This document shows positions 16,083 to 25,899 of a stretch of 64,000 bases of DNA, piece after piece. The notes beneath the pieces were generated by a model. The model saw nothing but the letters and a program-made list of their open reading frames with translations. It did not search any database and was not told the origin of the DNA. Made by a program: the position numbers and the translations under genes. How positions within the stretch are numbered: position 1 is the stretch's first letter; each line of letters starts with the position of its first letter. Origin of the DNA: Bacteroidales bacterium. Lineage in GTDB: Bacteria > Bacteroidota > Bacteroidia > Bacteroidales > UBA7332. The DNA is taken from contig JAQTZA010000006.1 in the NCBI GenBank assembly GCA_028687995.1, positions 94,486 through 158,485 of the forward strand. The letters are read 5' to 3'.

Positions 16083-17121
16083 CAATTTTTGCATCTTTGC
16101 CCATTTTCAATAAACAAGGCGTTTGCCCGATGCCAATTTGGCGAATTATTGCATTTTGAAAACCTCCTCTTGCAATCAATTGTCTGCCTTTGAATTCTTT
16201 TGCTGTGTTATGCCATTCGTCGAACGAATCGTCGAGACTGATGGCGGTGTAGCCAACTGTGTCTTTGGCAAGTTGGGGTATGGCAGCTGAGAGTTTCTTA
16301 TTCAAATAGGTAGAATATTTGTCGCTGCTGCTCCAAAATAGAATCAACATCTTCTTTTCAGATTGTACGTAAAAATATTCCTGTTTGTTTTCGAGATTAT
16401 AGGCTTGAAAAGGAGCTAAACTATGTTTTTCCGAAAGCGGAAGAAGTTGTTTGTACACCTTTTTGAGCTCCAGAAAAGTAGGAAAATCCTTTAGTTTCGT
16501 ACCCTTTAGTTGGGGCCACCACGCTTGAAGCGACTTTGTATCGTTGGTGAAATGCAGATAGTCACGCACTGCTAAAAGTGCCTGATACGAAGATTTGTTG
16601 TCCGAAATAAATAGCGCTGTTTTTCGATAGAGATTTGCTCTATTTGTCATCTGTTGAGGTGAATAAAGCGTCTCTTCGTATTTCTTCAAGCTATCTTTCG
16701 CCCAAGCTCTATCGGCTTTGATATTCGCATTATCAATTGATTTTATTTCAGGTTGTATAGCCTTACGATAGGCTGTAAGCTGATTGTTTACCGAATCACC
16801 TTCCACCACCAACGTTTCAGGTGCGTTGAAATCCCCTGATATTTTGAGTCGCGAATCAGATTTGCCGAAAAATGAGATTTGTCGATTATTTTTTGGGAAA
16901 AAGAGGGTCAAAGCTTCTGCCTCTTCGGGAGCAGCATTCACCGTAAATGTCCCTTTTCTGACCATAATCGTATCGACCTTGCTATTGCTGCCGGCTCCAT
17001 ACCAAAGATAGATCTCAGTCTCATCGAGATGTGCGATACTCGAAACCAAGAATTCTTTTTGCGTCTCTTTTTTGCAAGAGAAAAGGGTGAGAATGAGAAG
17101 TAGGATTGTGATGTGTTTCAT
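16045..17121 (-). CDS. Thioredoxin-fold lipoprotein lacking the CxxC
   Basis: A 358-aa lipoprotein (lipobox LFSC, Cys16). The N-terminal part (about 22-115) resembles the beta-rich DUF4369-type domain found before thioredoxin folds in Bacteroidetes. A helical linker follows, then a C-terminal thioredoxin-like region with MLILFWSSSDKYSTYLNKKL where WCxxC would be expected, so both redox cysteines are replaced (Ser264, Asp267). The cis-proline loop is kept in GQTPCLLKMGKDAKI. It is therefore probably not a disulfide reductase and may be a binding or chaperone-like relative. Its start overlaps the end of the upstream envelope gene by four bases, so the two are co-translated. Confidence 0.65.
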   Translation of the reverse strand: MKHITILLLILTLFSCKKETQKEFLVSSIAHLDETEIYLWYGAGSNSKVDTIMVRKGTFTVNAAPEEAEALTLFFPKNNRQISFFGKSDSRLKISGDFNAPETLVVEGDSVNNQLTAYRKAIQPEIKSIDNANIKADRAWAKDSLKKYEETLYSPQQMTNRANLYRKTALFISDNKSSYQALLAVRDYLHFTNDTKSLQAWWPQLKGTKLKDFPTFLELKKVYKQLLPLSEKHSLAPFQAYNLENKQEYFYVQSEKKMLILFWSSSDKYSTYLNKKLSAAIPQLAKDTVGYTAISLDDSFDEWHNTAKEFKGRQLIARGGFQNAIIRQIGIGQTPCLLKMGKDAKIAKVYAIGENPLK

Positions 17122-17672
17122 TGATGTAGTGCTTTTAGCATTTGGTTTTGTTTCTTCCAGTAGGTTTTATTCACATTGACAGAGATGCTAATTCGATGAT
17201 GCCCAATGTACTTTGATAAATAATTATTGGTAAAGACATTATATCCATAACATAACTCCCAACGTCCCAATGAAAATCCATATTTTGGTGTAAATGTAAG
17301 AGTTTGTTTGTTAAAATCAGTATAAAGAATTGTTTCGAAAGCCATTGCCGCAGCTGCTGTTGGTGCGGCTCCTGCAAATTCGAATCCAATTTTTGGTCCT
17401 AAAAGACTCTTATCATTTCGTAATAAAAATTCGGAAGAAAGATAAAATCCAGAAAGAGAACTGCCCCAATGGGAGCGTTTCTCGATTCCTGGGATAATTA
17501 CATTGTAGCTATGAAATGAAATGCCAACTTCGGCAAATACATTTTGCTGATAAGATAATCCGAATCTAGGTGCAATCTTATTAGAATGATAATTCTCAAT
17601 GATCGAGTCGTTTTGCTGTCCAAAACAAAATGTCGTAAAACATACGAATATCGAAAGCAACGAATATTTCAT
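17118..17672 (-). CDS. Putative small outer-membrane/beta-rich exported protein
   Basis: A 184-aa protein with a signal peptide (MKYSLLSIFVCFTTFCFGQ) and alternating hydrophobic residues ending in strands such as HRISISVNVNKTYW. That pattern fits an eight-stranded beta barrel. I do not recognise a family. It overlaps the downstream thioredoxin-fold lipoprotein gene by ATGA and is likely its operon partner. Confidence 0.55.
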   Translation of the reverse strand: MKYSLLSIFVCFTTFCFGQQNDSIIENYHSNKIAPRFGLSYQQNVFAEVGISFHSYNVIIPGIEKRSHWGSSLSGFYLSSEFLLRNDKSLLGPKIGFEFAGAAPTAAAAMAFETILYTDFNKQTLTFTPKYGFSLGRWELCYGYNVFTNNYLSKYIGHHRISISVNVNKTYWKKQNQMLKALHQ

Positions 17673-17740
17673 ATTATTCTTATAACTCCCTCTAATTTCT
17701 TTTTCTAACTTCCTTTAATTTTTCATTAACTCCTCAATCC

Positions 17741-19573
17741 TCAATCCCCAAACACCAACATTTGGCAATTCTTGCAGTCAAATTCCAAGCGGAAGCGCAA
17801 TCCATCGTTGTGGATGTAAAACGGCTCTGTGAACTCTTCGCTCTTCTTCTGGTGAACGGGGCAGATTTTCAGGCTGTACTTCACGCAATGTTTGGTAAAC
17901 ATCAGTGGCGCATTTTTTTCTGGTTTTAGCTCGAATGCTGGTGCAATCTCTGTTACTTCGTGCTTGCGGTAGAACAGTTCGGCTTTGGCATTGGCTACAT
18001 TCCCCAAGTAAGTCAGTTTTTTCTCAGGATAAGGAACTCTTTTCGATTCATCCACTGGTTTCCGGAGGTCGCGTTTGTAGCCGACTTTGCGCACTTTTAG
18101 CAACTCTTCCACCAAAATCCGTCGCCATTCTGCCAATTGCGAAGCGGGAATGAACCATTCATTTTCGAACCCGAATTTCACCTCTTTCGCTTTGAAAATG
18201 GTATTGCCAAGCTTCGAGAGTTGTTTGGTAATATTCTCTTTTTGTGGAGTTTGTGCAGTCTGCTTTTCGCACTCAAATGTTTGAACGGCCGTAAAGTCAT
18301 TTTCGCACGTAAAGGTCAACTGAAATCCGTCTGGAGTCTCATCCAATGCGATTCGAACATCAATTTTTCTCTCTGCTGATGGCTTCGAAAGCAGTTTCTC
18401 AAATTCTTGATCCCAATTGCGGAACAGTTCTGTTTTTGGCATCAGTTTTGGCATTTCTGCTGGGAAAACACGGTTTTCTTCTACACGATTCACCCGAAAT
18501 CCAGTGAGGTCACCCTGTTCATTCATAAAGCAAAGTCCATCACCGTTGTTGAGTTGCACCGTTCCTGCCACGGTGAAGTGATTTCCGTAAATTGCTTTCA
18601 CTGTTCCTACAGGTTCTCCCATCGCTTTGGGACTGTCGTAGTTCCAAAGTTGCTGCGGTGCTTGTGTTTTGCGATCGACGTAGTAGTTCGTAAAACCACG
18701 GTTGAACGTCCGTTCGGGCGCAGGAGTAAAGAGTGCTCGCGTTGTTCCAGATGAAAGTCGTTTAAACTCCGGACGGCGAGCAAATATTTCGTCTAACTTT
18801 TTTCGGTAAGTGGTCGTTACGTTTTTAACGTAAGAAATCTCTTTCAAGCGCCCTTCTATTTTGAAGGAAACTACGCCTGCATCGAGCAACTCTTCCAACG
18901 AGTCGCTGCGGTTCATGTCTTTGAGCGAAAGCATGTGGCTGTTGCGCGACATCACTTTACCGGTAGAATCTTCGAGCCGATAAGGCAATCGGCAGAATTG
19001 CGAGCAGTCGCCACGGTTAGCACTTCGTCCGGCGTATGCCTGACTGATATAACATTGACCGCTGTAGCTCACGCACAATGCCCCGTGCACAAACACTTCG
19101 AGTGGCACATCTACTTTGTCGGAAATGGCTTTTATTTGAGGAATACCCAATTCGCGTGCCAATACGACTTGCGAAAATCCGGCTGAAGAGAGAAATTCTA
19201 CTTTCTCTGGTGTGCGATTGTCGGCTTGCGTGCTTGCGTGTAAAGCAATTGGAGGAATTTCGAGTTCGAGTATTCCCATGTCTTGCACAATGAGTGCATC
19301 GACTCCAATGTTGTACAATTCGGTAATCATCGCTTGTGCTTCGGCCAATTGCTCGTCAGTGAGGATGGTGTTGAAAGCCACATACACACGAGCATGGAAA
19401 AGGTGCGCAAATTCCACTAATTCGGCAATTTCTTCGATAGAGTTGCCTGCCGCAGAGCGCGCACTGAATTGTGGAGCACCGATAAATACGGCATCTGCAC
19501 CGTGACGAATCGCTTCGATGCCTGTTTCGGCATTTTTAGCAGGAGCTAATAATTCTATATATTTGGGTTGCAT
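17741..19573 (-). CDS. rlhA: U32-family protein, RlhA-like 23S rRNA hydroxylase
   Basis: A 610-aa protein starting with the U32 pattern ELLAPAKNAETGIEAIRHGADAVFIG. It contains the family signature EVFVHGALCVSYSGQCYIS and CSQFCRLPY, whose cysteines fit an iron-sulfur cluster in RlhA/TrhP relatives. A second domain (about 380-530, DUF3656-like) and a C-terminal Cys-containing tail (KHCVKYSLKICPVH, FDCKNCQ) follow. RlhA makes 5-hydroxycytidine in 23S rRNA; TrhP acts on tRNA, and either is possible. The length fits RlhA better. The ORF track begins at a TTG; ATG 19573 gives MQPKYIELLAPA. A TATCTTTG -7 box lies at 19595-19602 on the minus strand. Confidence 0.75.
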   Translation of the reverse strand: MQPKYIELLAPAKNAETGIEAIRHGADAVFIGAPQFSARSAAGNSIEEIAELVEFAHLFHARVYVAFNTILTDEQLAEAQAMITELYNIGVDALIVQDMGILELEIPPIALHASTQADNRTPEKVEFLSSAGFSQVVLARELGIPQIKAISDKVDVPLEVFVHGALCVSYSGQCYISQAYAGRSANRGDCSQFCRLPYRLEDSTGKVMSRNSHMLSLKDMNRSDSLEELLDAGVVSFKIEGRLKEISYVKNVTTTYRKKLDEIFARRPEFKRLSSGTTRALFTPAPERTFNRGFTNYYVDRKTQAPQQLWNYDSPKAMGEPVGTVKAIYGNHFTVAGTVQLNNGDGLCFMNEQGDLTGFRVNRVEENRVFPAEMPKLMPKTELFRNWDQEFEKLLSKPSAERKIDVRIALDETPDGFQLTFTCENDFTAVQTFECEKQTAQTPQKENITKQLSKLGNTIFKAKEVKFGFENEWFIPASQLAEWRRILVEELLKVRKVGYKRDLRKPVDESKRVPYPEKKLTYLGNVANAKAELFYRKHEVTEIAPAFELKPEKNAPLMFTKHCVKYSLKICPVHQKKSEEFTEPFYIHNDGLRFRLEFDCKNCQMLVFGD

Positions 19574-19594
19574 TGTGTCTATTGTTTTGAGCTG

Positions 19595-19602
19595 CAAAGA
19601 TA
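19595..19602 (-). promoter_or_regulatory. -7 element for the U32 gene
   Basis: TATCTTTG on the minus strand, 22 bases before the preferred ATG. It overlaps the TTG used in the ORF track, which supports the later start. Confidence 0.45.
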
Positions 19603-19654
19603 GTGAAAAAGAGGAAACAAGAAGCCATCTTTGAAAACCTCTTTATCAAGCATG

Positions 19655-19722
19655 ACTATTAAAATATTCAATTGAATGAATAATTTACTATTAAAATATT
19701 CAATTGAATGAATAATTTACTA
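19655..19722. repeat. Tandem 32-bp repeat, 2.1 copies, upstream of DUF4143 ATPase
   Basis: The unit ACTATTAAAATATTCAATTG... (32 bases) occurs twice exactly, at 19655-19686 and 19687-19718, with the first four bases of a third copy. Each copy holds the perfect 12-bp palindrome ATTCAATTGAAT. It lies directly upstream of the promoter of the ATPase gene. Confidence 0.9.
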
Positions 19723-19728
19723 ATTTTG
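19721..19728 (+). promoter_or_regulatory. -7 element for the DUF4143 ATPase
   Basis: TAATTTTG immediately follows the tandem repeat and lies 21 bases before the ATG at 19750. The repeat therefore occupies the -33 and upstream region. Confidence 0.5.
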
Positions 19729-19749
19729 TTTCGTTTAAAATGCAGATGT

Positions 19750-20877
19750 ATGATAACAAGAGATATTGAAGAGAGAATTATTCAGCGACTTGTCGCCAAC
19801 AAAGCGGTTTTGTTGTTTGGCGCTCGACGCGTGGGTAAAACCGTTTTATTAAAGAATATTCTACAAAGAATGAGTGTCAATTCGCTTGTTTTGAATGGAG
19901 AAGATCAAGATTCAATCAAATTGTTAGAACAAAGGACAATTGCAAATTATCGTCAATTGTTGCAACGAATAGAATTATTGGTAATTGATGAAGCACAAAA
20001 TATTCCAGAAATTGGACTGAAAATTAAGCTAATGTTAGATGAAATTGAGGGAATAAAGATTATAGCAAGTGGCTCATCGTCTTTTGATTTGCAGAATCAA
20101 ACGGGCGAACCATTAGTGGGTCGAAGTACTCAATTCTGGTTGTTTCCTTTCAGTCAGCACGAACTGTTACAAAATGAAAATATGTTGCAGATGCGACAAA
20201 ATCTAGAGATTCGTTTGATATATGGCTCATATCCCGAACAAGTGTTGATAGAAAATACTGAGCAAAAAAAGGAGTATCTCCGCGAGATTGTGAGTGCATA
20301 TTTATTAAAGGATATTTTGACGATTGACGGAATAAAGAATTCATCAAAAATGAGAGATTTATTAACGTTAATCGCTTTTCAGATTGGGAATGAAGTTTCT
20401 TATGATGAATTGGGTAAACAGCTAGGATTGAGTAGAAATACGATTGAAAAATACCTCGATTTGCTGACAAAAGTCTTCGTGATTTATCGTTTGGGAGGCT
20501 ACTCTGGAAATCTCAGAAAAGAGGTAACTAAGGCTAATAAGTGGTATTTTTATGATAATGGTATTAGAAACGCGATCATCAATAATTTCACTCCGCTGGC
20601 ATTACGAGCGGATAATGGACAATTGTGGGAGAGCTATTTGATCTCGGAACGAATGAAGCAAAACTTTTTTTTAGGACAAAATAAATCATTCTATTTCTGG
20701 CGTACATACGATGGTCAGGAGATTGATTTGATCGAAGAATCATCGGGTAAGTTGTCGGCTTTTGAGTTTAAGTGGGGCGATAAAACTGCTCGTCCACCTA
20801 AAGCTTTTAGTACTAATTATCCTGAGGCTGATTTTACTTTAATTAATAGGACAAATTATTCAGATTTTATTCTTTAA
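19750..20877 (+). CDS. ATP-binding protein of the AAA/DUF4143 family
   Basis: A 375-aa protein. The N-terminal AAA domain has Walker A FGARRVGKT (about residues 23-31) and Walker B ELLVIDEAQ. A winged-helix segment follows (YDELGKQLGLSRNTIEKYLDLL). The C-terminal DUF4143 region has the PD-(D/E)xK-like pattern DGQEIDLIEE...AFEFKW. The ORF track starts at an ATG inside the tandem repeat, upstream of the -7 box; ATG 19750 is preferred. Such ATPases are widespread in Bacteroidetes, vary between strains and have no settled role. Monocistronic, ending at a shared hairpin. Confidence 0.8.
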   Translation: MITRDIEERIIQRLVANKAVLLFGARRVGKTVLLKNILQRMSVNSLVLNGEDQDSIKLLEQRTIANYRQLLQRIELLVIDEAQNIPEIGLKIKLMLDEIEGIKIIASGSSSFDLQNQTGEPLVGRSTQFWLFPFSQHELLQNENMLQMRQNLEIRLIYGSYPEQVLIENTEQKKEYLREIVSAYLLKDILTIDGIKNSSKMRDLLTLIAFQIGNEVSYDELGKQLGLSRNTIEKYLDLLTKVFVIYRLGGYSGNLRKEVTKANKWYFYDNGIRNAIINNFTPLALRADNGQLWESYLISERMKQNFFLGQNKSFYFWRTYDGQEIDLIEESSGKLSAFEFKWGDKTARPPKAFSTNYPEADFTLINRTNYSDFIL

Positions 20878-20880
20878 CAA

Positions 20881-20913
20881 AAAAGCTACTGACGAACAAT
20901 TGCCAGTAGCTTT
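20881..20913. terminator. Hairpin between DUF4143 gene and sod
   Basis: AAAGCTACTG and CAGTAGCTTT form a 10-bp stem between convergent genes; T-rich sequence follows on the plus strand and A/T-rich on the other. Confidence 0.65.
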
Positions 20914-20937
20914 CAATTTTAATAAAGTTGATATTTT

Positions 20938-21612
20938 TTATTCGCCAATCAATCGCTCCACCTCTGCCCAGTTTACTACACTCCAGAAAGCTTTGATGTA
21001 GGCTGGTCGTTTCGATTGGTATTTGAGGTAATAGGCGTGCTCCCAAACATCTAATGCTAATACAGGAACGCCTTTAACCGTTGCATCTGGCATATAAGAA
21101 TTGTCTTGATTGGCGGTTGAGGTAATCTTCAGTTTGCCTGATGCATCTTTGATTAACCAAGCCCAACCCGAGCCAAATCTAGTTGCTGCCGCTTTTTCAA
21201 ATTCCGCTTTGAAATTGTCAACACTTCCAAAATTTTCCACCAATTTTTTTTCTAGTTTGGCAGATATTTTAGTTGTTCCCGCTGGAGCCATCATGGTCCA
21301 GAATATGGCGTGATTGTAGAATCCACCACCATTATTGCGGACAGATGCCTGTACTTCGGTAGGTAGATCGTTAAGATTTTTCATCAAATCGATAATGTCC
21401 CTTTTATAAAGTTCAGGATATTTTTCTAACGATTTATTAAGCTTGTCGGTGTAAGCTGCATGGTGATTGTTGAAGTGAATATACATCGTTGTACTATCGA
21501 TATACGGTTCCAGCGCACTGTATTTGTAGGGGAGTGGCGTTTGTTTGAATTGTGCTGATACTGAAATAGCAACAACTGCCAAAAGAAGGAGAATCAAATT
21601 TATCTTTTTCAT
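20938..21612 (-). CDS. sod: Exported Fe/Mn superoxide dismutase
   Basis: A 224-aa Fe/Mn-type superoxide dismutase. Metal ligands are His46 (HFNNHHAAY), His101 (FYNHAIFW), and the Asp and His of LDVWEHAYYLKYQ. Unlike most bacterial members it begins with a signal peptide (MKKINLILLLLAVVAISVSAQ), so it should work in the periplasm or at the surface. Metal choice cannot be settled; TANQDNSYM resembles Mn or cambialistic enzymes. It is a single gene with an inverted repeat in its upstream region. With the lipoprotein MsrB-MsrA it suggests an envelope oxidative defence. Confidence 0.92.
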   Translation of the reverse strand: MKKINLILLLLAVVAISVSAQFKQTPLPYKYSALEPYIDSTTMYIHFNNHHAAYTDKLNKSLEKYPELYKRDIIDLMKNLNDLPTEVQASVRNNGGGFYNHAIFWTMMAPAGTTKISAKLEKKLVENFGSVDNFKAEFEKAAATRFGSGWAWLIKDASGKLKITSTANQDNSYMPDATVKGVPVLALDVWEHAYYLKYQSKRPAYIKAFWSVVNWAEVERLIGE

Positions 21613-21645
21613 CTATTTATATTTATATGTTAGTTAGTTCTTCAT

Positions 21646-21670
21646 AAACAAACTGTTACTTCGTTTGTTT
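21646..21670. repeat. Inverted repeat upstream of sod
   Basis: AAACAAAC and GTTTGTTT separated by nine bases, 34 bases upstream of the sod start. It may be an operator; no TAnnTTTG box is obvious nearby. Confidence 0.4.
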
Positions 21671-21777
21671 GCCAATTTCTAAAGAATTATGATTGATTAA
21701 TTTTAATTTAACCATAAATAGGTTTAGGTAATAACAATGCCAAATTTTCTCTTTCGTGTTTCTTCTTTTATCTAAAA

Positions 21778-22893
21778 TTAATACCATTTAAAAATTTTCA
21801 GCCCCACTACAAAGGTGATGATGCCAGTTGCGGATAAAACGAGAAGAGATTTCCAAATTTCCAACAATCCTGCGCCTTCGTTGAAGATGCTTCGCATACC
21901 ATCCGCAAGCATGGTCAGTGGTAGATTTTCAATGAATGTAATTGCCCACGCTGGAAAGTGATGATAGCTAAAGAATACTCCCGACAATACCATCATTGGT
22001 GTAACCACGGCATTGATTAATCCATTGCCGACTTCCGAATTGGCCGTATGTGAGGATATGAGTACCGAAATACCCGCAAAAGCGATGTTCCCCGCTATAA
22101 AGAGAAGTGCCAGAGCAATTAAATTTCCCTGAATTTGTAGGTCGAAATACCAATAAGCGAAGGCATAAAGCAGCACAGCTTCAATGATATTCATAATGAA
22201 TCGGGCGAAAATTAATGCAATCAGCAAATTCGATTTTCTCATAGGAGTTGCCACCATACGACGGAGTAATTTCTTCGAGCGACGCTCTATCAACGTGTAG
22301 CTGATTCCCCACGAAGAAGACATCATAATCCCCATGGCGATAAGTCCTGGAATCAGAAAGTCGATGTATCGTGTCCCTGTCACAGTAAGTGGTTTAATCT
22401 CCTCCTGATGCGATGCGTAATACTGTGGCCCGTTATACACAACCCCTTTTACCAATTGATAAATCAATTGAGCTTCTGCATTCACCGGATCGAAATAATA
22501 AACTAATTTGTCGTCTACCACATCTATAATCAGACTGATCGTTCCTTTTTTGAGCATTACATGCGCTTCGGCTTCAGTGCATTCGTGAAACGATAGCTTT
22601 ACATTGCCTAATTTCTCATTTTTGAGCGATAGCGCATAGTCTCCTTTTTCTTTATCGGGATAATGTTCAATAATATTTTGCAATGCTGATTTCTGAATCG
22701 TACTGGTGTTGCTGTGTTTGATGACAGCGATTTCGCGATTCAAATCTTGCTTGCTAGAGAATGCAATGCCTAATCCCCAAGCCATTAAAATGGGAAAAAC
22801 AATTCCCCAAAACAGAACGACCGGTTCGCGCACAATCTCTTTGATGTGAGCAGCTGTCAGACGATATAGTTGATGATTCTTTATCTTATTCAT
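21778..22893 (-). CDS. ABC-2 type transporter permease
   Basis: A 371-aa membrane protein with one N-terminal helix (about 25-46), an extracytoplasmic domain of about 140 residues, and five C-terminal helices, as in ABC-2 permeases of the YhhJ/LinearmycinB type. The segment GISYTLIERRSKKLLRRMVATPMRKSNLL is the conserved cytoplasmic loop of the family. It follows the ATPase gene by 68 bases on the same strand and forms an exporter with it, possibly for drugs or lipids. No membrane-fusion protein gene is nearby. Confidence 0.88.
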   Translation of the reverse strand: MNKIKNHQLYRLTAAHIKEIVREPVVLFWGIVFPILMAWGLGIAFSSKQDLNREIAVIKHSNTSTIQKSALQNIIEHYPDKEKGDYALSLKNEKLGNVKLSFHECTEAEAHVMLKKGTISLIIDVVDDKLVYYFDPVNAEAQLIYQLVKGVVYNGPQYYASHQEEIKPLTVTGTRYIDFLIPGLIAMGIMMSSSWGISYTLIERRSKKLLRRMVATPMRKSNLLIALIFARFIMNIIEAVLLYAFAYWYFDLQIQGNLIALALLFIAGNIAFAGISVLISSHTANSEVGNGLINAVVTPMMVLSGVFFSYHHFPAWAITFIENLPLTMLADGMRSIFNEGAGLLEIWKSLLVLSATGIITFVVGLKIFKWY

Positions 22894-22913
22894 TTTCTAA
22901 ATGTGCTAATTGT

Positions 22914-22965
22914 TTAATATGCTAATTTGCTAATTTGCCAATTTCCGAATCTGCTAATTTGCTAT
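22914..22965. repeat. Degenerate 8-bp repeats between the ABC genes
   Basis: GCTAATTT recurs in 8-base register (GCTAATTT, GCTAATTT, GCCAATTT, CCGAATCT, GCTAATTT, GCT). It fills the short gap between the ATPase and permease genes and reaches the end of the ATPase frame. Confidence 0.65.
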
Positions 22966-23693
22966 TCATACAAATGCCTTCCGGTCATATTGATAAACAG
23001 CTCGTCGAGATTGCGGGCATTGTCGAAATCGCGTAGTAACTGATCTAATGGACCATCTGCCAGAATCGTTCCTTGATCCATCATCACGATGCGGTCACAA
23101 AGAAATTCTGCCTCTTCCATGTAATGGGTCGTTAAAATCAAAGAGGTGTTCTGTTCGTCTTTTAGTTTTTTTAGAATCATCCAGATTTCTCGTCGAGCAT
23201 TGGGGTCAAGCCCGGTAGTGGGTTCGTCGAGTAGCAATACCGAAGGTTTGTTGAGCAATGCGATACCAAGAGCCAATCGTTGCCGCTGTCCGCCTGAAAG
23301 CGTAGTCACGTATGCTTTTCGTTTCTCCTGCAAGCCGACTAGTTCAATTACCTCATTCACACGATCTGTTCCCAATTTATAAAAACTAGCAAAGAGTTGA
23401 CCGGTTTCAAACACTGAAAGTCGATCGATAAAGTGGGTCTCTTGCAGCGAAAGTCCAATTAACTGATGTAACTCTTTGGAGTTGTTTTTCCATGTTTTTC
23501 CAGCTATTTTTATTTCGCCACTGTCTGGATGCTGCAGTCCTTCAATCATCTCCACCATGGTGGTTTTTCCTGCACCGTTAGGCCCAAGTAGGCCTACGAA
23601 TTCACCAGGTTTGATCGTTAGATTAACGCCTTTTACAGCATGCACCTCTTTAAATGATTTTTTGACGTTACTTACTTCTACAATATATTCCAT
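22962..23693 (-). CDS. ABC transporter ATP-binding protein
   Basis: A 243-aa ATPase with Walker A GPNGAGKTT, Q-loop SLQETHF, signature LSGGQRQRL, Walker B VLLLDEPTTGLDP and the switch His in LTTHYMEEA. This is the CcmA/DrrA-type subfamily that pairs with ABC-2 permeases. It lies immediately upstream of the permease gene in the same operon. All motifs are intact. The substrate is not predictable. Confidence 0.93.
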   Translation of the reverse strand: MEYIVEVSNVKKSFKEVHAVKGVNLTIKPGEFVGLLGPNGAGKTTMVEMIEGLQHPDSGEIKIAGKTWKNNSKELHQLIGLSLQETHFIDRLSVFETGQLFASFYKLGTDRVNEVIELVGLQEKRKAYVTTLSGGQRQRLALGIALLNKPSVLLLDEPTTGLDPNARREIWMILKKLKDEQNTSLILTTHYMEEAEFLCDRIVMMDQGTILADGPLDQLLRDFDNARNLDELFINMTGRHLYE

Positions 23694-23780
23694 TTCGTTC
23701 CTATATTATTCTCAGAATGATGATGTTTTCGCTTTTTTAAAAACCATTTCATGCTCTTTTTGTTCAGATTTTTACGTTAC

Positions 23781-23816
23781 AAAAAAACGCTGACCCAATT
23801 TCTTGAGACAGCGTTT
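23781..23816 (-). terminator. Intrinsic terminator of the Cys-rich gene
   Basis: On the minus strand AAACGCTG and CAGCGTTT form a stem followed by a run of seven T, 22 bases past the stop of the gene. This supports real transcription of that small gene. Confidence 0.8.
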
Positions 23817-23837
23817 CTAAAGTTATTCGATTCTGAA

Positions 23838-24152
23838 TTATTTTTTAACTTCAGCTTTCTTTTCAGTTTTTGCGCAGCAAGCTTTTTTCTCTTCTTTTTT
23901 GCAACATTCTTTCTTTTCAGCAGCTGTGCACTCTTTCTTACCTGCATTTTTGCAGCACTCTTTTTTCTCAGCAGCAGTGCATTCTTTCTTTTCTGCTTTC
24001 GCACAACACTCTTTTTTCTCAGCTTTAGCATCTTTGCAACAAGCTTTTTTCTCTGTTTTTGCTTTCTCTGTTGGTTTTGCATCTTGCGCCATTGACAATA
24101 CTGGAGCCATCATAAATGCAGAAACAATCATTGCAACTATTAACTTTTTCAT
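23838..24152 (-). CDS. Exported Cys/Lys/Glu-rich repeat protein
   Basis: A 104-aa protein: a signal peptide (about 1-23, ending LSMAQ), then a highly charged region made almost only of K, E, A and C. Twelve cysteines occur, ten of them as CC pairs. Three tandem 17-residue units (45-61, 62-78, 79-95) follow the pattern EKKECCxxxxKKECTAA, the third ending in ACC. No recognised domain. Clustered thiols outside the cytoplasm suggest metal binding or thiol redox buffering; a structural coiled coil is another option. It has its own terminator. Other frames over it are shadows of the repeat. Confidence 0.75.
   Translation of the reverse strand: MKKLIVAMIVSAFMMAPVLSMAQDAKPTEKAKTEKKACCKDAKAEKKECCAKAEKKECTAAEKKECCKNAGKKECTAAEKKECCKKEEKKACCAKTEKKAEVKK
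23868..24020 (-). repeat. Three 51-bp coding repeats in the Cys-rich gene
   Basis: Three in-frame 51-base units encode the 17-aa EKKECC...KKEC repeats. The DNA copies are similar but not identical. Confidence 0.75.
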
Positions 24153-24272
24153 TTTCTTTGGGTTTTAAATTGTAAAGTGCGAATATATATATTCTTTTCA
24201 CAAGTGATACTCGACTTAACAATATTTGGATTTTTATTTTGGAAATTGGCGAATGTTTGCAGTCAATATTAT

Positions 24273-24300
24273 TAAATCAACGTTATTTAATGTTGATTTA
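24273..24300. repeat. Dyad upstream of the guaB promoter
   Basis: TAAATCAAC and its exact complement GTTGATTTA are separated by ten bases. The dyad ends 45 bases before the -7 box and is a candidate regulator site or part of an upstream RNA. Confidence 0.45.
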
Positions 24301-24344
24301 CAAGAAATCAATATTTACATTCAAATTGTCTCAATAAAAATGCT

Positions 24345-24352
24345 TACATTTG
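24345..24352 (+). promoter_or_regulatory. -7 element of guaB
   Basis: TACATTTG is a full consensus match 29 bases before the ATG; ATTG 16 bases upstream is a weak -33. Confidence 0.5.
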
Positions 24353-24369
24353 CACGCAATTAAATATAA

Positions 24370-25860
<1,491 letters not shown>

Positions 25861-25867
25861 GTCGTCA

Positions 25868-25895
25868 ATTACGAATTACGAATTTAAAATTACGA
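25868..25895. repeat. Heptad repeat after guaB
   Basis: ATTACGA, ATTACGA, ATTTAAA, ATTACGA occur in exact 7-base register directly after the guaB stop. Related heptads (ACTTACG) occur around aroE. Confidence 0.7.
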
Positions 25896-25899
25896 TATG

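Noticed and set aside
23751-24095. Phe/Ser/Cys-rich plus-strand ORF, and minus-strand 23777-24082
   Set aside because: Both are other frames of the Cys/Lys repeat gene; only 23838-24152 has a signal peptide and a fitting terminator.
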